This document shows positions 47,701 to 64,000 of a DNA stretch of 64,000 nt, in pieces. A program made the translations under genes and the position numbers. The notes below the pieces were generated by a model. It made no database searches, was not told where the DNA came from, and saw only the letters and a program-made list of their open reading frames with translations. This DNA comes from Torymus aiolomorphi (taxonomy: Eukaryota > Arthropoda > Insecta > Hymenoptera > Torymidae), in contig CM070874.1 in NCBI GenBank assembly GCA_036365515.1, forward strand, positions 97,136,442-97,200,441, in the 5' to 3' direction. Positions within the stretch are counted from its first letter, which is position 1. Every line of letters begins with the position of its first letter.

Positions 47701-48198
47701 TTATTCATCATTATGTTCCCATTCCATAATGTCTTCCCACTCCATGTTGGAATCGTTGAGGTAAAACTGTTTCATGCGCTTTACGTTGTAACGAGCACAA
47801 GTAGTTTTGTACGCTCCATTATGGTGAGTACATATAGTCACTGATCTTGAATAATCGAACGATGGATAGCCCATTTCCGTGATATCAGTAACTTTAAAGT
47901 TGAAACGCTCTAACCACAACTTTTTTATCTCACCAATCACGAAAATTCTGTTAGCATCTTTTAATGCATCTTGAAGAATTTTTCCAATTTCAGTGTAATC
48001 GTAACCACCACCATCCCATGACAGTCCATGGTAGCAAAGTTCTAACCACAAATTTTCACTTTTATATTTTTCTGTTAGTCTTCGCCAAGGAAATGGTGGT
48101 TTGAAGAGGTGCACTACTGGCTCATCGCCATCGTTGAGAGACACGAAAGCCAACTCTTTCAGAATGAAATCATTGCCGGGCTTTTTAAAGCCCTGCAT
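47701..48198 (-). CDS. Conserved-looking compact gene of unknown function (~165 aa)
   Basis: Uninterrupted minus frame, ATG at 48198 to TAA at 47701. Two codons further upstream are in frame (GTG, GAT), so an ancestral start may have been at 48204. Notable stretches: FKPPFPWRRLTEKYKSENLW, CYHGLSWDGGGYDY, RIFVIGEIKKLWLERF, and near the C-terminus ICTHHNGAYKTTCARYNVK, a Cys/His pattern. I recall similar proteins as a multi-copy family in arthropod genomes often near mobile DNA; I cannot name a function and will not guess an activity. The stop overlaps a polyadenylation signal (GAATAAAATT). A TATA box and initiator lie upstream. Mutational damage is absent, which suggests recent activity. Confidence 0.6.
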   Translation of the reverse strand: MQGFKKPGNDFILKELAFVSLNDGDEPVVHLFKPPFPWRRLTEKYKSENLWLELCYHGLSWDGGGYDYTEIGKILQDALKDANRIFVIGEIKKLWLERFNFKVTDITEMGYPSFDYSRSVTICTHHNGAYKTTCARYNVKRMKQFYLNDSNMEWEDIMEWEHNDE

Positions 48199-48222
48199 AT
48201 CCACTGCGTAGTCGATGGCGTC

Positions 48223-48259
48223 GAATGACGAGGAGCCAGAGGCTCACTCAGCTTATATA
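48223..48259 (-). promoter_or_regulatory. TATA box and initiator for the 165-aa gene
   Basis: On the minus strand TATATAAG (48259-48252) lies about 33 bases before the A of TCATTC (48228-48223), which fits the arthropod initiator TCAKTY. The ATG follows 28 bases after the predicted start. This spacing is what a core promoter requires. Confidence 0.5.
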
Positions 48260-48326
48260 CTCCTTAAAGTTTCTGCACGTCGCCGCTTTCAGGACTATAT
48301 TGAACTATGCGATCGTGCAAGATCAA

Positions 48327-49291
48327 CCCGGTTGTAAATATTCACCTGGTTTTCACCTGAATTTCCACCTGAATTATCACCTGAATTTCCACCTAAATTT
48401 TACGTGAAATTCGTGTAAAATGTATGTGAAAACCACCCAAATTTTATGTGATTTATACCTGTATTTCACGTGTCAAAATTCTAAAAACGTCAGGTGAATT
48501 TCACGTGATTTTCACCCGATGCTCACGTGAACTTCACCGGAGATAAATTAAAGCTTCCTTCTTATGACATCGTTTTTTCAGGTGAATTTCACGTGATTTT
48601 CAGAAGATTTTCTCATGAACTTCATGTAAATTTCTGATTTATTTTACCTATATTTCGTAGCATTTTTGGGTGAACGTAACCTCAAATTCATGTGATATTC
48701 GCCCAATATTCACGTGAACTTCACCACAGATAAATTAAAGCTTCTTTCTCTTGTTATCGTTTTCTCAGATGAATTTTACGTGATTTTCACCCAATATTCA
48801 TGTGAACTTTATATAGATAAATTAAAGCTTCGTTCTCGTGTTATCGTTTTCTTAGGTGAATTTTACGTGATTTTCACCCAATATTCATGTGAACTTTATA
48901 TAGATAAATTAAAGCTTCGTTCTCGTGTTATCATTTTCTCAGGTGAATTTCACGTGATTTTCAGAAGATTTTCGCATGAACTTCATGTAGATTTCTGGTT
49001 TATTTCACCTATATTTCGTAGCATTTTCGGATGAATTTAATCTGAAATTCATGTGATTTTCGCCCGATATTCACGTGAACTTCATCAGAGATAAATTAAA
49101 GCTTCTTTCTTTTGTTATCGTTTTCTCAGGTGAATTTCACGTGATCTTCGCCCGATATTCGCGTGAACTTCATGTAGATTTCAGGTTTATTTCACCAATA
49201 TTTCGATGCATTTTCGGGTAAATTTAACCTGAAATTCATGTGATTTTCGCCCGATATTCACATAAACTTCACCACAGATAAACAGCTTCGT
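48327..49291. repeat. Higher-order minisatellite, copy 1 (187/87-bp units)
   Basis: Begins CCCGGTTGTAAATATTCACC, then short CACCTGAATT repeats. Next come units marked by GATAAATTAAAGCTTC at 48542, 48729, 48816, 48903, 49090 and 49277: spacings 187, 87, 87, 187, 187. The long unit is the short one plus a 100-bp block (TTTCGTAGCATTTTCGG...). Every unit is dominated by GGTGAATTTCACGTGATTTT palindromes. Copy 2 at 60838 has the same left end and unit order. Confidence 0.85.
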
Positions 49292-49419
49292 TCTCGTCTT
49301 ATCATTTTAAATTCAAATTCACTTAAATTCAAGTTAATTCATATTTGAAATAAATAAAGTAGTGAAAACCCTAATTTGTTTATTTATAATTAATATTACA
49401 TTGATTCATACACATTTCG

Positions 49420-58706
<9,287 letters not shown>

Positions 58707-58729
58707 TATAAAGTGATCCTGTACAGAAA

Positions 58730-59388
58730 CTAAATATAAAATTATTTTTAACATATGTGATTACATACTGATATGTCATTCTGGCAGCACAAGTGGTACA
58801 CGAATAACTTTGTTTTTATTAAGTGGAAATATAAATAAATGCTCACCTTCTTTTCGATAATTTTGAAAAACCAGTCAAGATTACAAGAATTTGATAAGCC
58901 AAGAAAAATGACTGGCACAAGATTAAAGTCGATTGAAGGTATTATGGTATTTTTGCAATAATAAATGTGTTTTCAACTAATCAGTAAACATCCGTCAAGA
59001 AGTTATGAATTAGTGATCTATTGGAGAGGAACTGAATTATTACTCTATGCTAAATTTTTCAACCTGAAAATATATGTTCATGTATGGATGTGCGTTACTT
59101 GACAAATATAAAGCTGATTAAAAGTATGACATGAAGAAATATTAATTTTATTGGTAAATAGTTACAAATTTTTTAGCGTTAAAAATTTTAGGTTATAAAG
59201 ATGACAAAAGAGTAAAATGTATACTCACCATTGATTAATTATGAAATATCTATACTTATATAAAAGAGTACAGTAAAATATATACAATGATATTTATTTA
59301 GGCCGGATACTGTGTACTTCGATTTAATATTATAAAAACAAGATTAATAACAACAAAGATAGAAGATACAAAATCAGTGTGTAACGGA
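58730..59388. other. AT-rich upstream region of the transposase gene
   Basis: A 3' splice acceptor at 58730 implies an upstream non-coding exon, but I could not identify it or a promoter. Confidence 0.4.
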
Positions 59389-59584
59389 CTTTCCACATGG
59401 GCGCCGAGTGTACGCTAAGCAGGCGCCGGATCCGTATCGCAGCGCCCCGCTCCCTACACTAATTGGTTAATTCTATCTCACCAACAGTTTCTACAACAGA
59501 ATTAACCAATCAGTGTAAGGTGCGGGGGCGCTGCGATACGGATCCGGCGCCTGCTTAGCGTACACTCGGCGCCCATGTGGAAAG
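59389..59584. mobile_element. 196-bp GC-rich hairpin MITE
   Basis: Arms of about 86 bp start CTTTCCACATGGGCGCCGAG and end with the exact complement. Pairing is perfect for the outer ~65 bp and nearly perfect further in. The core is short (about 25 bp). No clear target duplication. Confidence 0.8.
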
Positions 59585-60055
59585 GCTGTAAGACAGAGAC
59601 AAAAGATACGTTTTATCGGTTAAGAATTAACCCCCCTGCTCTATCGGAATAATGTTAATACTGGCTTTCAGCCAATGAGTGACCAGAATCCGAGTTTATT
59701 ACGCGCAGATTGGTTACTTAGTTAGCAACAGCACTGCGCTGCGTTTCGTTTTCCTGTTTCGTTTTCCCGCGTTTTCATCTCTATGATAAAGTTTTATGGA
59801 TATATAGATATATACGATTCCTTAGATTTGTCCATGCGCCATCTGTTTACATCCGTATTTCATCTTGCACGTAGCACGTTTGACCTTGCACGCACCCGGC
59901 TGCCGGCATCATAAGTACACTGTTCCCTTCCCGGCAATTTTCACACGCGTTTCTTCAATCAGGTGAAAGAACGTTTAATCAATCGGAGGAAATAACAACA
60001 AAAGAAGCTGCTGAAGCGTTGGTTCATGCAAGATTATTGATTATTTTGTAAGCAG
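59585..60055 (+). other. GC-richer region with candidate 5' exon of the gene at 60707
   Basis: The block is less AT-rich and ends with AGCAG|GTAAGAG, a strong donor at 60056. It may be the untranslated first exon and promoter region of the downstream exon; the direction faces away from the transposase gene. No TATA box was convincing. Confidence 0.35.
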
Positions 60056-60078
60056 GTAAGAGTAAATTAATTTATAAG

Positions 60079-60546
60079 AAAATACTTTTATACCACTCTA
60101 ACCTTAAAATCACAACTTTGATATGATTTTTCGGCGCTCGTGGTATAAAATACCGTTCGAAACTAGTGTGTAAGTCGATTATTTAGGTGGTGTGGCTTTT
60201 TCGCACTCGCTTCGCTCGTGCAAAAAGTTTCACACCAGCTAAATAATCGACTTCCCCACCCGTGTCGAAATGTACTATTACTCACACACACACACACACA
60301 CATACACACACACATACACACACACATACACACACACATACACACACAGACACACATTATCATGGATTCTTCGAAGTAACTTTCAAAACATGTGAAAATT
60401 TGGTTGACGTTGTTCTATTGACATGAAAATATCACATAAGCTAAATAATCGACTTACGCACTAGTTTCGAACAGCATTTTATACCACGAGCGCCGAAAAA
60501 TCATACCAAAGTTGTGATTTTGAGGTTAAAGTGGTATAAAATACAG
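60079..60546. repeat. Nested inverted-repeat element with CA tract
   Basis: Outer arms 60079-60185 and 60432-60546 pair (CACAACTTTGRTATGATTTTT, CGGCGCTCGTGGTATAAAAT). Inside, 60169-60262 is a hairpin with tip CACTCGCTTCGCTCGTG, followed by GTCGAAATGTACTATT and a (CA)n tract at 60283-60358. It belongs with the GTAATGTACTATT hairpins. Confidence 0.8.
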
Positions 60547-60706
60547 TACTACACTTTATAAACATACTATACTTTATAAACATAGATATTAAAAATAAAA
60601 AAATTAAAATAGTCATATTTATCCTTTACTATTGTGAAGTGAGATGCAATCATTAAATTTTTACATGCCCAAAATTAATTCTGAAACATTTTGTTCATAT
60701 TTCAGG

Positions 60707-60838
60707 ATGGATGAGGAGAAAGTGGCATTTGCTAAAGTAAAGTTTTATAACTCCAAAACTACATCGGTGGTATCAATAAGTGATATAAGAGAATTTGAAG
60801 AAACTCTTCCAAAACATAAACATGATTTTTCAAAGGAC
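60707..60838 (+). pseudogene. Exon resembling the N-terminus of insect BEN-domain proteins, cut by minisatellite
   Basis: The acceptor CATATTTCAG precedes G-ATGGATGAGGAG. The 44 codons read FAKVKFYNSKTTSVVSISDI then an acidic-basic stretch and SKD, and then run straight into the minisatellite at 60838, which adds a few codons and a TGA. The pattern resembles the domain preceding BEN domains in transposon-associated insect proteins (weak recall). No donor or BEN domain follows, so this is a truncated gene start. Confidence 0.4.
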
Positions 60839-61590
60839 CCGGTTGCAAATATTCACCTGGTTTGCACCTGAATTTTCACCTGAATTATCACCTGAATTTC
60901 CACCTGAATTTTATGTGAAATTCATGTAAAATATATGCGAAAAGCACTCAAATTTTATGTGATTTATACCTGTATTTCACGTGTCAAAATTCTAAAAAGG
61001 TCAGGTGAATTTCACGTGATTTTCACCCGATGCTCACGTGAACTTCACCGGAGATAAATTAAAGCTTCCTTCTTGTGTCATCGTTTTCTCAGGTGAATTT
61101 CACGTGATTTTCAGAAGATTTACACATGAACTTCATGTAGATTTTAGATTTATTTCACCAATATTTCATAGCATTTTCAGGTGAATTTAACCTGAAATTC
61201 ATGTGATTTTCGCCCGATATTCACGTGAACTTCACCAGAGATAAATTAAAGCTTCGTTCTCGTGTTATGGTTTCTCAGGTGAATTTCACGTGATTGTCAC
61301 CCGATATTCACGTACAAATAAATTGAAGCTTCGTTCTCGTGCTATCGCTTTCTCAGATGTATTTCTCGTGATTTTCAGAGGATTTTTGCATGAATTTCAT
61401 GTAAATATTTGGTTTATTTCACCTATATTTCGTAGCATTTTCAGGTTAATTTAACCTGAAATTCATGTAATGTCCGCCCAATATTCACGTGAACTTCACC
61501 AGGGATAAATTAATGCTTCTTTCTCTTGGTATCGTTTTCTCAGGTGAATTTCACGTGATTTTCACCCGATATTCACGTGAACTTTATATG
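60838..61590. repeat. Higher-order minisatellite, copy 2
   Basis: Same left end as copy 1 (CCCGGTTGCAAATATTCACC) and the same CACCTGAATT iterations. Unit markers at 61053, 61240, about 61314 and 61503 give spacings 187, ~74-87 and ~189. The right end differs from copy 1. Confidence 0.85.
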
Positions 61591-62339
61591 TGCAATTTAT
61601 ATATGTTAAATGGGTCCTATGCATGTTCCTTGCGGGTCCCATATAATGACATAAAAATAATTAAATTTTTTTTTTCGGATTAACAACATTTCATTCGAAT
61701 ACGAATCAATATTACTTCCTATAATACTTTGATAAAAATATATTCTTATTATAAATTAAGGCTACAACTATGTAAGTAAAAAAAAAAGACATGTAACATA
61801 CCTGTATATAGGAATATGATGATCATAAAATGATAATGTGGTTTTCTTAATGTGGAGAATGGAGAAATGATGTTTAACGAGTCTCGTGCTCGCGCTACTC
61901 GACAACGACGCGTGATAGCAAATTCACACGAGGCCGGAGCCGAGCGTGCCCACGTGTACTAGATTATTAGCAGCTACTATGAATAGCTGGGACCACGTCG
62001 GCGATAGCGCCGAGGAGTCGACATCTTGGCGACGATGGTATGCTCTTAAAAGAAACAGCTCAAAGTTTTAAAATCGTTTATGCTTTGTAAGTTAACTGAT
62101 ATTTATTATTCTATAAAGTTTTTTCTGATTGTTTATTAAAAACCCTTTAAAATGAGCCCTACTGGCACGATATGGGCAAACCCTCTTTTGTAAAAAATTG
62201 TATATTTTTAAACACGAATAGAAACCAATAATTTGCATTTTTGACAATCTGATGGATTGAGATTTTAATGTTATTCATATATCTAATGTCATGGATCTTG
62301 TCGCTGAATTTTCTCAAAGCATGAAATGAAAAATACATT
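61591..62339. other. Spacer with a GC-rich patch at 61880-62040
   Basis: The patch contains CGTGCTCGCGCTACTCGACAA and GGCGATAGCGCC. No open frame or RNA fold is convincing. Confidence 0.4.
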
Positions 62340-63050
62340 AACCTTTTATGTTCAACAATATTTTCAGCCGGCTTATGAGTAATAATATTTTATTGACTTT
62401 CATAAATTTTCAATAGTAGTGGCTTACACTGTTGAAACCCTCTATTTGTAATCTTCATATCTATTCGAAATTGAATTTCATTAGTAGTCTATTATTATGT
62501 GTGCCAAAGCCAAAAGTAAATTGTTAAACTCAAAGTAGTTGAAGGCAACTATCAACTGTATATTCCGATGCACAGACAAATACTTCTTGCTCAATAATTT
62601 TCAAATAAAGTATGGTGTTCTTATTAAGCCTTCGCTTCATGAAATTTCATAAAGTATATAATCTACAATCTTATAAACCATTAACATTCATAATTAAATT
62701 ATTTAATTTTACACTTACACTGAATAGTTTATGAAATTTCATGAAGCGAAGGCTTGATAAGAACACTATATTCTACTGCACTATTATTGAGTAAGAAGTA
62801 TTTGTCTGTGCATCGGAATATACAATTGCTAAATTTTCTTTCTACTACTTTGATTGAACTTTTTTTTATAGTGATTTACTTTTAGCTTTGACACATAATA
62901 ATAGATTACTTATGAAATTCAATTTTGAGTGAATAGGAAGAATGCAAATAGGTGTATTAAAAGTTGTAAGCGGCTACCATTGAAAATTTAGAATAGTAAA
63001 TAGAAATATTATTACTTATATATGTCTATCAAAAATATTGTTGAAAATAG
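62340..63050. mobile_element. ~710-bp degenerate foldback element
   Basis: Arms of about 330 bp pair with moderate divergence. The inner part is best conserved: ATATTCCGATGCACAGACAA...GAAGCGAAGGCTT pairs with AAGCCTTCGCTTC...TTGTCTGTGCATCGGAATAT. The loop is near 62690. Confidence 0.7.
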
Positions 63051-63802
63051 ATATTTAATGTATTTCTCATTCTTTGACAAAATTTATCAACAAGATCCAT
63101 CACATAAGGTATATCAAGAATATCAATTTATCAACTCTATCGAGTAATCAAAAATGGAAACCCATACAATTAATTCCTAAAGTAGCACATGCGGTTTTAA
63201 AATTGGTGCTGCTGTCTTCATGTAAAATGCGTTACGCTGAAATTAAAGACTTACATTTTATCTGGTTTTGATGATATCGTCAGACCATCCACTGGAGGTA
63301 TAATAAAGGCCAGGTCGAGGCCCTTATTTGTTTTATTACTGTTGAGAAGTGCCTCAGCCTGATTGTCGCTGATGACATAAGCAGCGTATAAGCAACACAA
63401 ACAGCCACTACGCTGGGAGTGCAACAGAGGAGCTGAGTACATAAACATAATGATGATAAAAAGAAGACTAGGATATCCTTACCGCAGAAAATGATACTTC
63501 GATGTAGCAGTGGGGATAGTTGATCCAGATACGTGTAACAAGAGAAAAATATCATCAGCCCACCCTCCCATAGAGAGGTTAGGAATCTATATGTTTTACT
63601 GCCGACTTAGACGCCTTGTTTTCTCCGATGTCACCACTAAGCAATGGATTCAACGTCAGGAACGACATACATCCACCAAGACACCGTACTCTAGCAGCCG
63701 CTGTCATCGCTGGAAACGCCGACCAAGACACAAGCACGGCCGCGGCAGTCAGCCTTTCTACAAACAATTCAGTCAGCTTTTAAGTAATCTTCTCTCTCTT
63801 TC
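63051..63802. other. Spacer, no supportable gene
   Basis: Several medium open frames on both strands (63074-63271, 63280-63555, 63510-63941) have no recognisable domain. One runs through the hairpin at 63803. Confidence 0.4.
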
Positions 63803-63972
63803 TATTCGCCTTGTCGAAGGTAGCGTGAGCCGTCTGGTGGTAGAAAAAGGAAACCCCCAAAATAGGCCGAAAAGCATTGGCGATACGGGGGATTTAAATC
63901 GCTCATATATATGCATATCGGGGCGATATTCATATATATGAGACGGCTCACGCAACCTTCGACAAGGCGAAT
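63803..63972. repeat. 170-bp hairpin with inner AT hairpin
   Basis: The outer arms ATTCGCCTTGTCGAAGGTAG...GAGCCGTCT pair with one mismatch. An inner stem CTCATATATATG / CATATATATGAG lies to the right of a GC-rich stretch. Confidence 0.75.
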
Positions 63973-64000
63973 TGAAACTACGCTCCCCGTACATGAGCCT

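Noticed and set aside
48327..49291. CRISPR-like array because of regularly spaced repeats
   Set aside because: Units are contiguous diverged tandem repeats without unique spacers, in eukaryotic DNA.

Overview
This window looks like insect nuclear DNA, most plausibly from a hymenopteran such as a parasitoid wasp (that placement is an inference). It is AT-rich and full of microsatellites, foldback elements and decayed transposons. Coding pieces are bounded by spliceosomal GT/AG sites. There are no operons, Shine-Dalgarno sites, rRNA genes or CRISPR arrays. I found no conserved host housekeeping gene; nearly everything recognisable is a mobile element or a gene carried or broken by one.

Layout. 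1-8.2 kb: AT-rich spacer with a TA-target MITE (2099-2575), 314-bp tandem repeats, and a truncated minus-strand copy of a gag-bearing LTR retrotransposon (3981-5701). 8.2-15.7 kb: a four-exon gene for a SAM-domain protein. Its 6.3-kb first intron holds a 1.85-kb foldback element (9395-11240) and a dead CACTA/EnSpm-like transposase gene (11851-14312). Its last exon runs into a 368-bp perfect hairpin fused to a dead hAT transposase (15950-17660). 18.5-26.7 kb: a compound palindrome, tandem duplications and microsatellites. 26.7-31.6 kb: a gag-only LTR retrotransposon inside a (TA)n tract, with two LTRs of unequal length. 32-36 kb: small hairpin MITEs and a GC-rich block. 36-39.3 kb: a second CACTA-like pseudogene interrupted by a TTAA-flanked (piggyBac-type) MITE. 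39.8-40.5 kb: a ~121-bp satellite. 42.7-45.5 kb: a mariner/Tc-like element with long inverted repeats and an uninterrupted 352-aa transposase.

47.7-61.6 kb is the most interesting part. A compact gene of unknown function (47701-48198, minus) has a well-spaced TATA box and initiator. Beyond it lies a mobile-looking minisatellite with a 187/87-bp higher-order period, which recurs at 60838. Between the two copies is an apparently intact five-exon, 903-aa CACTA/EnSpm-like transposase gene on the minus strand (58706 to 49420). I reconstructed it from splice sites, and the phases agree at all four junctions. Its introns are packed with short GC-tipped hairpins, several sharing the terminus GTAATGTACTATT. 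The far right carries a BEN-protein-like exon cut by the minisatellite and more foldbacks.

The best candidates for something undescribed are (i) the hairpin family ending in GTAATGTACTATT with CGAGCGAAGCGAG-type tips, (ii) the mobile higher-order minisatellite with a fixed left end, and (iii) three back-to-back hairpins separated by only 4 bp (56578-57059). All calls come from reading the sequence; no database search was run.
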